64,000 nucleotides of DNA, taken from the NCBI GenBank assembly GCA_041402045.1, contig JAWKSZ010000011.1, positions 83,299 to 147,298 of the forward strand, in the 5' to 3' direction. The notes beneath the pieces were generated by a model. The model ran no database searches and had not been told where the DNA came from. It saw only the letters and a program-made list of their open reading frames with translations. Origin of the DNA: JAGQRJ01 sp041402045. Its GTDB lineage: Bacteria; Planctomycetota; J058. Made by a program: the position numbers and the translations under genes. Within the stretch, counting starts at the first letter, position 1. Every line of letters starts with the position of its first letter. This document shows, piece by piece, positions 1-7,960 of this stretch.

Positions 1-2
1 AC

Positions 3-248
3 CTGCGCTACACGCCCTACCCTCAGATCCGCGCCGAGCTCGGGACCGCGCAGGACCTCGACCTCGCCGCCGCGCTGGCGCTCCTCGCCCGGGACGCCGG
101 CGGCCCGAAGCGCGTCCTGACCGGGGTCATGGCCGAGTTCGAGCGCCTGGGGGTGCGCCTGCCGGAGAGCCAGGAGGCCGCCTTCGCCCTGGTCCAGGAG
201 CGCCTGGCCTCGGTGGCGGAGGACGCGCCGCCCGCTAGCAGGCGCTAG
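3..248 (+). CDS. C-terminal end of an unidentified protein (5' partial)
   Basis: The reading frame is open from the window edge to a TAG at 246-248 and gives the last 81 residues of a protein whose start lies outside the window. The composition (DLDLAAALALLARDAGG, then an amphipathic Glu/Ala-rich helix) is normal for coding sequence here. I recognise no family. Its stop overlaps the convergent enoyl-CoA hydratase gene by 14 bp, so the two genes share their 3' ends. Confidence 0.55.
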   Translation: MRYTPYPQIRAELGTAQDLDLAAALALLARDAGGPKRVLTGVMAEFERLGVRLPESQEAAFALVQERLASVAEDAPPASRR

Positions 249-1416
249 CGGTCTTGGCGCCCGACGCCGCGGTGACCTCGATCGAGCCCACCGCCTTCAC
301 GTTGGCGCAGCGGTCGCTGCCCTCGGGGATCAGCAGCCGGAACGGACCGCCGCGCTCCGCCGGGAGCGGGCCGCCGTCGACGGCGTAGACCAGGAGCCCG
401 CGCCGGGCCTCCTCCAGGCTCACGCTGCTGGTGAAGCTCCCGTCGGCGGTGGAGACCTGCACGTGGGTCGCCCCGGCCTGGGGCTGGGCCATGTCGAGCA
501 GCGCCCCGAGCTGCACCGCGCGCCCCTCGCGCCCGGGCACCCGCGCGCGCACGTCCGGCACCTGCTGGGTCATGGGGATCGTGCTCAGCTCGAAGAAGGT
601 CAGCGCGCGCGGCGCCGCGACGAGCCCGCCGAGCTGCACCCGGTCCGGCTCCGCCTTCTTGGCCTTGCGCAGCTCGAGGAAGGCCTGCATGCGCAGGCGC
701 TTCTCCTCGTCCTCGAACAGGACCGCCTGCGCCGCGGACTCGAAGGCCTGCGCCGCCCCCAGGCTCAGCTCGGGGCTGAGGGTCAGGGCCTGCTTGGCCA
801 GGCGCACCGCCAGCGCGCTGTTCTTGCTGATCTCCCCCGCGAGGTCGTAGGCCGCGGCCAGCACCTCGCCGTCGGGGACCACGCGGTTCACGAGCCCGAT
901 CCGCTCGGCCTCGGCGGCCCCCAGGATCCGCCCGGTGTAGATCAGCTCCCGGGCGCGCCCCAGCCCGACCAGCCGCGGGAGGCGGTAGGTCGCGCCGGCG
1001 CCGGGGAGGATCCCCAGCCCGACCTCGGGCTGCCCGAGCTTGGCGGAGGTCCCGGCCACCCGCAGGTCGCAGGCCATGGCCAGCTCGCAGCCGCCGCCCA
1101 GGGCGAAGCCCTCGATCGCGGCGATCGTGGGCGCGGGGAAGTGCTCGATCTCGGCGAACAGCGCCGAGTTGATCCGGCGCAGGGCGTCCAGCCGCCCGCG
1201 CTCGCGCAGCTCGCCAATGTCCGCGCCGCCGACGAAGGCCTTGCCCCCGGCGCCGGTGAACACCAGCACCCGCGCGCTGTCGGCGAGCTCGCCCAGGGCG
1301 TGGCGGACCTCGTCCACCATGGCCCGGTTCATGGCGTTGCGGACCTCGGGGCGGTCGAAGGTCAGGGTCGCGACCCCGACCTCGTCGCGCTCGACGCGGA
1401 TCGTCTCGTAGTTCAT
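235..1416 (-). CDS. Enoyl-CoA hydratase/isomerase with fused C-terminal molybdopterin-fold domain
   Basis: A 393-residue protein. Residues 1 to about 260 form a crotonase domain, which hydrates trans-2-enoyl-CoA in beta-oxidation or related CoA pathways. Seen in the sequence are the CoA/oxyanion motif GGADI (63-67), GFALGGGCELA (103-113) and GQPEVGLGILPGAG. Both catalytic glutamates of classical hydratases are present (about E111 and E131). Residues about 275-393 are not crotonase. The pattern VQLGGLVAAPRALTF, LGALLDMAQPQAGATHV, PLPAERGGPFRLLIPE, CANVKAVGSIEV resembles the small sulfite-oxidase-type molybdopterin-binding fold, without an obvious catalytic cysteine in the usual place. The ATG at 1416 follows GGGGAG, and the frame further upstream runs into the GNAT gene. 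The gene overlaps the upstream GNAT by the ATGA tetranucleotide, so the two are translationally coupled. The fusion is unusual. Confidence 0.88.
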   Translation of the reverse strand: MNYETIRVERDEVGVATLTFDRPEVRNAMNRAMVDEVRHALGELADSARVLVFTGAGGKAFVGGADIGELRERGRLDALRRINSALFAEIEHFPAPTIAAIEGFALGGGCELAMACDLRVAGTSAKLGQPEVGLGILPGAGATYRLPRLVGLGRARELIYTGRILGAAEAERIGLVNRVVPDGEVLAAAYDLAGEISKNSALAVRLAKQALTLSPELSLGAAQAFESAAQAVLFEDEEKRLRMQAFLELRKAKKAEPDRVQLGGLVAAPRALTFFELSTIPMTQQVPDVRARVPGREGRAVQLGALLDMAQPQAGATHVQVSTADGSFTSSVSLEEARRGLLVYAVDGGPLPAERGGPFRLLIPEGSDRCANVKAVGSIEVTAASGAKTASAC

Positions 1417-1910
1417 GGCTCCCCTTCGAGGTCGCGAGCGTACCAGGTGTCGCAGGCGAAGTGACCGGTCGCGCCCTCGGGGGCGCAGAGCTGCTCGAAC
1501 CCCGCCGCCTCGTAGAGCGCGCGGGCGCGCTGCATGCCGTCGAGGGTCTCGAGGTAGCAGCGGCGGTAGCCGGCGGCGCGCGCCGCCTCCAGGCAGCGCG
1601 CGAGCAGCGCGCGCCCCAGCCCGCGCCCGCGCCCCGCGGGGAGCAGGTACATCTTGCGCAGCTCGCACACCGCGGGGCCCGCGCCGATCAGGGGCCCGAA
1701 CCCCGCGCCGCCGAGCACCCGCGCGCCGTCGAGCGCGACGAAGTACTGCGCCCGCCCGCCGGGGTAGGCGGCGCTCAGCGCGTCGACCTCGGGGTCGTGG
1801 AGCGCGGTGCCGGGCCCCGACGCGCCGAACTCCGGCATGACGGCGCGGATCACCGCGGCGAGGGCGGCGTCGTCCTCCGCGCGCACCGGACGCAGGGTCG
1901 GCTCGGGCAC
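1413..1910 (-). CDS. GNAT-family N-acetyltransferase
   Basis: A 165-residue protein of the GCN5-related acetyltransferase family, which transfers acetyl from acetyl-CoA to an amine substrate. Motif A is visible as LRKMYLLPAGRGRGLGRALL (roughly residues 84-103), with the pyrophosphate-binding GRGRGLG. It is followed by a motif-B-like region, YLETLDGMQRARALYEAAGF. The length is typical of a single-domain GNAT. It overlaps the downstream enoyl-CoA hydratase start by 4 bp and ends the AAA+/SSB transcription direction, with only 1 bp from the AAA+ stop, so it is probably the third gene of one operon. The substrate cannot be read from the sequence. Confidence 0.85.
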   Translation of the reverse strand: MPEPTLRPVRAEDDAALAAVIRAVMPEFGASGPGTALHDPEVDALSAAYPGGRAQYFVALDGARVLGGAGFGPLIGAGPAVCELRKMYLLPAGRGRGLGRALLARCLEAARAAGYRRCYLETLDGMQRARALYEAAGFEQLCAPEGATGHFACDTWYARDLEGEP

Positions 1911-1911
1911 G

Positions 1912-4338
1912 TCAGTCGCGCGGGCGCAGGGCGTCGTAGCCCAGCTCGGCGGTGTCGATCCCGTGGCTGGCGAGCAGGGGCAGGACCTCGCGCTGCCACA
2001 CCCGGCGCACGCGCACGACGTCCAGGCTCGGGTCCATGAAGAACCCGTGCCCGATCCGCAGCGGGTGCCCGCGCTCGCCGAGCTTGACGTTCAGCACGTC
2101 GAGCATGCGCGCCACCCACTCCAGCCCCGGGCGGCACTCGCCCAGGAACCGGCGCAGGACCGCGGAGTCGGCCTCGAGGGGCGTGATCGGGAAGCGCGCC
2201 ATGAGCCCCGGGTCGTAGGGGTAGTCCCGGGCCGTGGCCAGCACGTGCAGGTTGCGGGGGACGACGAGGTCCTCCCCCGAGGTCAGGCGCACCGGGTTCC
2301 CGCGCTCGCTGAGCGCGCCGATCAGCTCGCCGAAGGCCGCGGCGCTGTCGCCGCGGTCGAGCTCGTCGATCAGGAGCACGAACTCGAGCTCGCGGTTCCC
2401 GCGGGCGCGCTCGCAGAACGCGCGCACGAGCCCGGGGGTCCCGCGCTCGTCGATCAGCGCGGCGTAGGAGAGCCCCGGGTGCCCGCGCAGGAACAGCACG
2501 CGGTCGGTGTGCCCGGCCACGTGGATCGCCAGCCGGCGCGCGACGTAGGTCTTGCCGGTGCAGGGCGGGCCCACGAGCAGCAGCCGCCCGCGCTCGCGGA
2601 CCGCGGCCAGCATGTCCTCGCACAGCGCGGGCAGCAGGTTCAGGTCCCGCGCCAGGCGGTCTTCGTTCTCGCTGGGCGGCGGCGGGCCCTGGTTCGCGCG
2701 CACGACCTCCCCCCGCAGCTCGGAGAGCATGGCGGCGGTAGCCAGGCGCGAGCTCTCGCTGGGGGCGCCCGCCTCGCGCCGCTCGCGCTCGAAGGGCAGC
2801 GGCTCGAGGTCGTCCTCGGTGGGGTCGAAGTTCGTGACCGCGCGGCGCACCGACTCCTCGGCGGCCGCCGCCTGCCGGCGGGCGGCCTCCTCGGCCTGGC
2901 GCCGGGCCTCGGACTCCTGGGCCTCGCGCGCGGCCTCGGCCTCCTCGGCGCGCTTGCGGGCCTCGGCCTCCTCCGCCCGCGCCTGACGCGCACTCTCCCG
3001 GCGCTCGCGCTCCTCGGCCTCGCGCCGCTCGCGGGCCTCGCGCTGGGCCATGGCCGCGGTCTTGAACTCGGGGTCGTCGCGCTCGGTCTCCCAGCGCTGG
3101 ACCTCCTCGCGGGGCGGACGGATCGTGCCCCCGGGGGGGGTGCGGTCCGGAGGCAGCGCGTCCTCGAGGGACATGCCCGTGCCGCCGAGCGGCGTCGTGT
3201 CCACGATCCGCACGCCCTGCTTCTTGGGCAGGCGCAGGTCGCGCTTGCGCTTGCCGCGGCCGTCGCTCGGCGGCTCCGGAGCGCGGGCCGGCCGCGGATC
3301 CGTGGGGGGATCGCTGGCCTTGTTCTTCTTGGCGCGGGCGATCTGCTGGAAGCGGTCGGAGGCCTTCTTCTTGCTCCGCGGGTCGGTCGGAGGGCTCGGG
3401 CGCTCCACCGGGCGCGGGTCGGTCGGGGGCCGCGGGCGCTCCACCGGGCGCGGGTCGCTCGGCGGGTCCTGCCGCGGACGCTCGATCGTGGCGCTGGCGC
3501 CCGGACGCTCGATCGTGGCGCTGGCGGGGCGCTCGATCGAGGGCTGCCCGCCGCCCTTCTTGGGCTGCCATACCCCCGAGCCGCCGAAGTCGTCGCCGCT
3601 CGAGCCGGTCGAGGCGAGGTCGGCCCAGCGGTCGGCGTGGGCGTTGACGTAGTCGAGCACGTGCTCCACCGCCCAGCCCGCGCGCATGCGCTTGGGGAGC
3701 TTGGGGATCGCGTCGACCACCGCGCGAGACACGCGGAAGAAGGTGGTGAAGCGCGGCTCCCAGTCGCGGTCCCGGGCCTCGGGGCCCAGGGCGCCCGAGC
3801 GCGCCAGGCGGCGGATCGCGTGGTCCGAGCTGAACTGGAACACGGGCTCCTCGCCCTTGCTCAGCACGTGCCAGGCGAAGGTCAGGAAGTGGGTCGCGGG
3901 GCCGATCCCCAGGGGCTCCGCCCCGTCGCCCCGGGCGTCGAGCCCGGCCACGAACTCGCCGAAGGCGAGCAGGATCTGCACGCGCTCGGCGTCGGTGGTC
4001 CCGTCGGCCAGGTGCGAGCGGAACAACGACGCCAGGTCGACCTCGGGGATCCTGGGCGCGGTCTGGAGGAAGCGCGTGGCGAAGCGGCTCTCGTCCTCGT
4101 TGCGGAAGCCCCACAGGTTCCGCGCGGGCCCGCCGTCGGCGGGCTCGTGGGTCAGGGTCAGGTGATACTCGATCCGCTCCACGAGCCGCGCGAGGCTCTC
4201 GTCGGCGTCGCGGAACGCGAGCAGCGCGTCGAGCAGCTCAGGGAGCGCCCGGGTGCGCGCCTCGTCGAGGTCGCGCGCCTGCTCCAGGGCCTCGTCGTCT
4301 TCGAGGAACGCCGTCGCGGCGGCCTTCAACGCCTCCAC
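1912..4338 (-). CDS. Large AAA+ ATPase with McrB-like motor domain
   Basis: An 808-residue protein in three parts. The N-terminal ~240 residues are helical and unassigned. The middle (about 240-540) is low complexity: Pro/Arg-rich repeats of the type VERPxPPTDPRP, then a charged Glu/Arg/Ala stretch likely to be a coiled coil. The C-terminal ~230 residues are an AAA+ module with Walker A GPPCTGKT (590-597), HPGLSYAALI, Walker B FVLLIDELDRG (about 653-663), FGELIGALSERG and a sensor-like LATARDYPYD. This pattern is closest to McrB/MoxR-type AAA+ proteins. No McrC nuclease, VWA partner or methylase adjoins it, so a restriction role is not supported. It starts 13 bp after the SSB gene, implying co-transcription and a possible role on single-stranded or repairing DNA. 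Confidence 0.8.
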   Translation of the reverse strand: MEALKAAATAFLEDDEALEQARDLDEARTRALPELLDALLAFRDADESLARLVERIEYHLTLTHEPADGGPARNLWGFRNEDESRFATRFLQTAPRIPEVDLASLFRSHLADGTTDAERVQILLAFGEFVAGLDARGDGAEPLGIGPATHFLTFAWHVLSKGEEPVFQFSSDHAIRRLARSGALGPEARDRDWEPRFTTFFRVSRAVVDAIPKLPKRMRAGWAVEHVLDYVNAHADRWADLASTGSSGDDFGGSGVWQPKKGGGQPSIERPASATIERPGASATIERPRQDPPSDPRPVERPRPPTDPRPVERPSPPTDPRSKKKASDRFQQIARAKKNKASDPPTDPRPARAPEPPSDGRGKRKRDLRLPKKQGVRIVDTTPLGGTGMSLEDALPPDRTPPGGTIRPPREEVQRWETERDDPEFKTAAMAQREARERREAEERERRESARQARAEEAEARKRAEEAEAAREAQESEARRQAEEAARRQAAAAEESVRRAVTNFDPTEDDLEPLPFERERREAGAPSESSRLATAAMLSELRGEVVRANQGPPPPSENEDRLARDLNLLPALCEDMLAAVRERGRLLLVGPPCTGKTYVARRLAIHVAGHTDRVLFLRGHPGLSYAALIDERGTPGLVRAFCERARGNRELEFVLLIDELDRGDSAAAFGELIGALSERGNPVRLTSGEDLVVPRNLHVLATARDYPYDPGLMARFPITPLEADSAVLRRFLGECRPGLEWVARMLDVLNVKLGERGHPLRIGHGFFMDPSLDVVRVRRVWQREVLPLLASHGIDTAELGYDALRPRD

Positions 4339-4351
4339 CTGCGCCTCCTAC

Positions 4352-4894
4352 CTAAAACGGTATGTCCGAGGTGTAGGAGGGGTCCGGCGGCGGGGCGACC
4401 GGCGGCGGCGGCGGCGGCACCACGGGCTTCGCCGGCTGGGGCGGCTGGGGGGCCTCGGCGGCCTCGCCGCCGCCCTCGCCCTCGGGCTTGCGCGGGCCGC
4501 GACGCCGACGCCGGCGGCGCTTGGCGCTGCGGCCCTCCTCGCCTTCGCCCTCCTCGGCGGGAGCGCCCTCGGGGCGCGGCTTGCGCGGCGGGCGCGCGTT
4601 GGCCAGCGGCTCCAGGGCCTGGATCTGCGCCACGAGCACGTCGCCGTCGCCGCGGCTCTCCTGGCGCAGCTGCCCGCGGGCGAGCACGCCCTGGCCCACC
4701 CGCAGCTCGAGGGCCGCCTCGACCTGCGGGCCGTAGGCGTGGAGCAGGAGCGGCAACGTCGCGCCGCGACGCCGCCCGCCGCCGTGAGTCCCCGGCGCGA
4801 GCCACACCTTGGCCACGCGCGCGTCGCCGGTCCCCTCGGCCTCGGTGGCCTTGGTCACGCGACCCAGCAGATAGAACTTGTTCAGGTTGCCCAC
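4352..4894 (-). CDS. ssb: Single-stranded DNA-binding protein (divergent SSB)
   Basis: A 180-residue protein. The N-terminal ~100 residues have an OB-fold pattern of the SSB type (NLNKFYLLGRVTKATEAEG, then VKVWLAP-like and LLLHAYGP strands, ending VLVAQIQALEPL). A basic/proline-rich disordered linker follows. The chain ends SDIPF, matching the conserved acidic DDIPF tip with which bacterial SSBs recruit repair and replication proteins. The GTG start at 4894 is chosen because GAGAGGA lies 6-8 nt upstream and the OB fold begins immediately after it. The gene does not sit beside rpsF/rpsR, so it may be a second SSB. It shares a ~150 bp divergent promoter region with the YgfK-like gene and precedes the AAA+ gene by 13 bp. 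Confidence 0.82.
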   Translation of the reverse strand: MGNLNKFYLLGRVTKATEAEGTGDARVAKVWLAPGTHGGGRRRGATLPLLLHAYGPQVEAALELRVGQGVLARGQLRQESRGDGDVLVAQIQALEPLANARPPRKPRPEGAPAEEGEGEEGRSAKRRRRRRRGPRKPEGEGGGEAAEAPQPPQPAKPVVPPPPPPVAPPPDPSYTSDIPF

Positions 4895-5044
4895 GGCGGT
4901 CCTCTCGGCGGAAGGGCTCCGCACCCCCTGCGGGAGGCGGCCCAGCGGAACCACGGAAGCTAGCAGGGGCCGCCGCGCGAAGCAACGCACGCCAGCGCGG
5001 TGGTATCGTGCGGCGCTCGCCCCCCTTCAGAGTCCGGAGCCTCC

Positions 5045-7132
5045 GTGGAACTGCACCCGCTGCCCCTCGACGTGCTGTTGACCCGCGCCTTCGCCGAGCT
5101 CGAGGCCAAGGACGCGATCTTCGACCTCCCCCGCAAGAAGTGGTTCACCCCCTCGCCGGACCTGGACCTGAGCTGCAGCTTCCGCACCGAGCGCGCGGCG
5201 ACCCCCGTCGGCCCCGCCGCGGGCCCGCAGTCGCAAATGGTGCAGAACATCGTGCTCTCCTGGCTCGCCGGCGCCCGGGTGATCGAGCTCAAGACGGTCC
5301 AGGTCGACGATCGCCTGGAGATCCCGCGCCCGTGTATCGACGCGCGGACCCTGGGCTACAACGTCGAGTGGTCCCAGGAGCTGCGGGTCGAGGACGCGCT
5401 GCGCGAGTACGTGGGCGCGTGGATGCTGATCCGGATCCTGCAGGAGGAGCGCGTGCTCGACCTGCCGCCCGGGGGCGGCGACGTGCTGTTCGACATGTCG
5501 GTGGGCTACGACCTGACCGGGATCAAGACGCGCAAGGTCTCGGACTTCGTGCGCTCCATGCTCGACGCCAGCGCCACGATCGACGCGCTGCGCCCGCGGC
5601 TCACCGGCCGCTTCGCCAAGCACCGCGACCTCGACTTCGCGCCCCGGGTCGCCGCCGGGATCACGCTCAGCACGTTCCACGGCTGCCCCGCCCACGAGAT
5701 CGAGGGGATCTGCGACTACCTCCTGCGCGAGCTCGGGACCCACGTGGTGATCAAGCTCAACCCCACGCTCCTGGGCTTCGAGCAGGTGGACGCGATCGTG
5801 CGCGGCGAGCTGGGCTACGAGCACGTCGAGCTCGACCGCGCCGCCTTCGAGCACGACCTCAAGTGGGACGAGGCCCAGGAGATCGTGGAGCGCCTGGAGC
5901 GCACCGCGAGCGAGCGCGGGCTGACCCTGGGGGTCAAGTTCAGCAACACCCTGGTGGTCAAGAACACCGACACGTTCTTCCCCAACGACCCCACGATGTA
6001 CCTCTCCGGCGCGGCGCTGCACGTGCTCGCGGTCCAGCTCGCGGCGCGCTTCCGCGAGCGCTTCCCCGAGCGGATCGACGTGTCCTTCTCGGCGGGGATC
6101 GACCAGAAGAACTTCGCCGAGGCCGCGGCCTGCGACCTGGTCCCGATCACGACCTGCACCGACCTCCTGCGCGCCGGGGGCTACGGGCGCATGTCGGGCT
6201 ACCTCACCCGCTGGGAGCAGCTCATGCGCAAGCGCGGGGTCGCGACCCGCGGCGACTGGGTGCTGCTCGCCGAGGGCGCCTGCCAGGCGGTGGCCCCCGA
6301 GGTCCTGGGCGCCGAGCTGGCCCAGGAACTCGACGCCTACCTCCAGCAGCCGGGGACCAAGGACGTGCGCGGCTGGCTGGAGCAGCAGGGCCAGGCCGCG
6401 CGCTACGAGGCGCTGGTGCGCCGCGCCGGCGGCTGGAACCTCTCCCGTTACGCCCAGGCCGTGCGCCAGGACCCGCGCTACACCGCAGCCAAGCAGAAGC
6501 CCCCGCGCAAGGTGGGGAGCGAGCTGTGGCTGTTCGACTGCATTAGCTGCGACAAGTGCATTCCGGTGTGCCCCAACGACGCCAACTTCGCGCTCGAGAT
6601 CGCGCCGATCGACCAGGACGCGCTGGAGGTGGTCCTGGGCGAGGGCGGCGCGCTCGAGGTCCGCGCCGCCCCGCGCTACACCGCCGAGCGCGCGCACCAG
6701 CTCGCGAACTTCGCCGACTGGTGCAACGAGTGCGGCAACTGCGACGTGTTCTGCCCCGAGGACGGCGGGCCCTACGTGGTCAAGCCGCGCTTCTTCTCGG
6801 GGGAGGCGAGCTACCGCGAGGCGCCGCAGCACGACGGGTTCTACCTGGAGCGGGTCGTGCCCGCGGGCTGGCGCCTGCGCGGGCGCCTGGACGGCGTGGA
6901 GCACACCCTCGTGCGCGTCCCGGGGCGCCCCGACCGCTTCGAGGACGACGGCCTGGCCCTCGAGCTCGACCCCGCCTCGGGGGAGGTCCTGAGCGCGCGC
7001 CCGTTCTTCCGCGCCAAGCCCGGCCACGCGCTCCAGACCTGGCGCTACCTCGCCATGCGCGCCTTGCTCCAGGCGGTGGTCGACGCCGGGGCGGTGACCC
7101 CGGTCGGCGCGCTCCTCGCCAGCGAGGGCTAG
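5045..7132 (+). CDS. YgfK-like flavin/iron-sulfur oxidoreductase, short form
   Basis: A 695-residue protein resembling the N-terminal two-thirds of YgfK ('putative selenate reductase' subunit), itself related to dihydropyrimidine dehydrogenase and glutamate synthase. Visible are the FMN-barrel signature ATPVGPAAGPQSQMVQNIV, ELKTVQVDD, STFHGCPAHEIEGI and VKFSNTLVVKNTDTF. Two four-cysteine Fe-S motifs follow: CISCDKCIPVCP (from about residue 499) and CNECGNCDVFCP (from about 560). The FAD/NAD(P)H-binding C-terminal third of E. coli YgfK is absent, so electrons must come from a separate partner. The GTG at 5045 is preferred over one at 5000 because CGGAG precedes it and the family start aligns there. 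A possible -10 (TATCGT) lies at 5004-5009. Substrate unknown. Confidence 0.82.
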   Translation: MELHPLPLDVLLTRAFAELEAKDAIFDLPRKKWFTPSPDLDLSCSFRTERAATPVGPAAGPQSQMVQNIVLSWLAGARVIELKTVQVDDRLEIPRPCIDARTLGYNVEWSQELRVEDALREYVGAWMLIRILQEERVLDLPPGGGDVLFDMSVGYDLTGIKTRKVSDFVRSMLDASATIDALRPRLTGRFAKHRDLDFAPRVAAGITLSTFHGCPAHEIEGICDYLLRELGTHVVIKLNPTLLGFEQVDAIVRGELGYEHVELDRAAFEHDLKWDEAQEIVERLERTASERGLTLGVKFSNTLVVKNTDTFFPNDPTMYLSGAALHVLAVQLAARFRERFPERIDVSFSAGIDQKNFAEAAACDLVPITTCTDLLRAGGYGRMSGYLTRWEQLMRKRGVATRGDWVLLAEGACQAVAPEVLGAELAQELDAYLQQPGTKDVRGWLEQQGQAARYEALVRRAGGWNLSRYAQAVRQDPRYTAAKQKPPRKVGSELWLFDCISCDKCIPVCPNDANFALEIAPIDQDALEVVLGEGGALEVRAAPRYTAERAHQLANFADWCNECGNCDVFCPEDGGPYVVKPRFFSGEASYREAPQHDGFYLERVVPAGWRLRGRLDGVEHTLVRVPGRPDRFEDDGLALELDPASGEVLSARPFFRAKPGHALQTWRYLAMRALLQAVVDAGAVTPVGALLASEG

Positions 7133-7872
7133 CGCGCCTCGCTCAGCGGCGCCTGGGGGACGTCGAGGGCGGCCACGAGCTCCTCGTAGGCGCGCACGTT
7201 GAGGGCGAGGTCGCAGAGCACGAGCTGCTCGGCGCCGGGGACGTAGAGCACGTTCCCCAGCCGCGAGGGGTCGCGGGTCATGAGCCCGCGCAGGGTGGCG
7301 AAGATCGCGTTGCCGCCGCCGTGGTAGAGCGGGACCACGCGGGTCACGGGCTGGTCGGGGTCGGCCACCGCACCCGCGGAGACCAAGGGCCAGGTCCCGA
7401 CCGAGCGCTGGGCTGCGTTGCGCAGGTGCCGGGCCTCTACCCCGCCGGCGCCGTCGGTGATCAGGAGCACGTCGACGCTGGCGAGCACGCGCCGGACCCC
7501 GCGGCGGTCGAGGGTCGTCTCTCCGCCGAGCTCGATCCGCTGCGCCGCCGCCTGGGGGTCGAGGGTGAAGCTCAGGCCGCGGGCCGCGGCGAAGGCGGCG
7601 ACCAGGTCGGGGACCGTGACCTGTCCCCGGTCGTCGGGGGCGACGGTGAGGCTGAGGTCGTCCTCCGCCACGGCCAGGAACGCGCGCTCGCTGGGCGCGG
7701 GCCGCACCCGCACCCGCGGCGCGCCGGGGCCCGCCTCGGTCGCCGGCTCGCGCGGGGTCGCGACGGCGGGCGCGGGCGCGGCCGGCGCGGGCTCCGTGGC
7801 TCGGGCGAGCTGCCAGGTCACGAGGGCGGTGAGGGCGACGGTGATCAGGTGACTCTGGGTCTTGAGGCGCAT
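7129..7872 (-). CDS. Exported protein with secretin N-domain-like fold
   Basis: A 247-residue protein. It starts with a signal/anchor sequence (LITVALTALVTWQLA) and a Pro/Ala-rich spacer. The remaining ~180 residues look like the ring-building N domains of type II/III secretins. 'VTVPDLVAAFAAARGLSF' resembles an N0/STN module. 'TRVVPLYHGGGNAIFATLRG' through 'GNVLYVPGAEQLVLCDLA' and a final 'YEELVAALDVPQ' match the N1-type pattern. No secretin beta-barrel follows, so it is not itself a pore. It could be a periplasmic cap or adaptor. It converges on the YgfK-like gene with a 4 bp overlap. Confidence 0.65.
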   Translation of the reverse strand: MRLKTQSHLITVALTALVTWQLARATEPAPAAPAPAVATPREPATEAGPGAPRVRVRPAPSERAFLAVAEDDLSLTVAPDDRGQVTVPDLVAAFAAARGLSFTLDPQAAAQRIELGGETTLDRRGVRRVLASVDVLLITDGAGGVEARHLRNAAQRSVGTWPLVSAGAVADPDQPVTRVVPLYHGGGNAIFATLRGLMTRDPSRLGNVLYVPGAEQLVLCDLALNVRAYEELVAALDVPQAPLSEAR

Positions 7873-7960
7873 GGGCGAACCTTGGTCGAGGGGGAGCGCC
7901 GCGGCCGTCTGCCGCGGGCTGCTCCTCTGACGGCGCGGCTCGCCCTGGGTTCAGTCCGCG

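Noticed and set aside
1912..4338. McrBC restriction system
   Set aside because: Only the motor domain resembles McrB; no McrC nuclease or target-recognition domain is encoded next to it.
1807..6546. Very long plus-strand frame opposite the AAA+/SSB genes
   Set aside because: Its Arg/Gly/Pro-rich translation is the antisense shadow of real minus-strand genes; the high GC keeps it open by chance.
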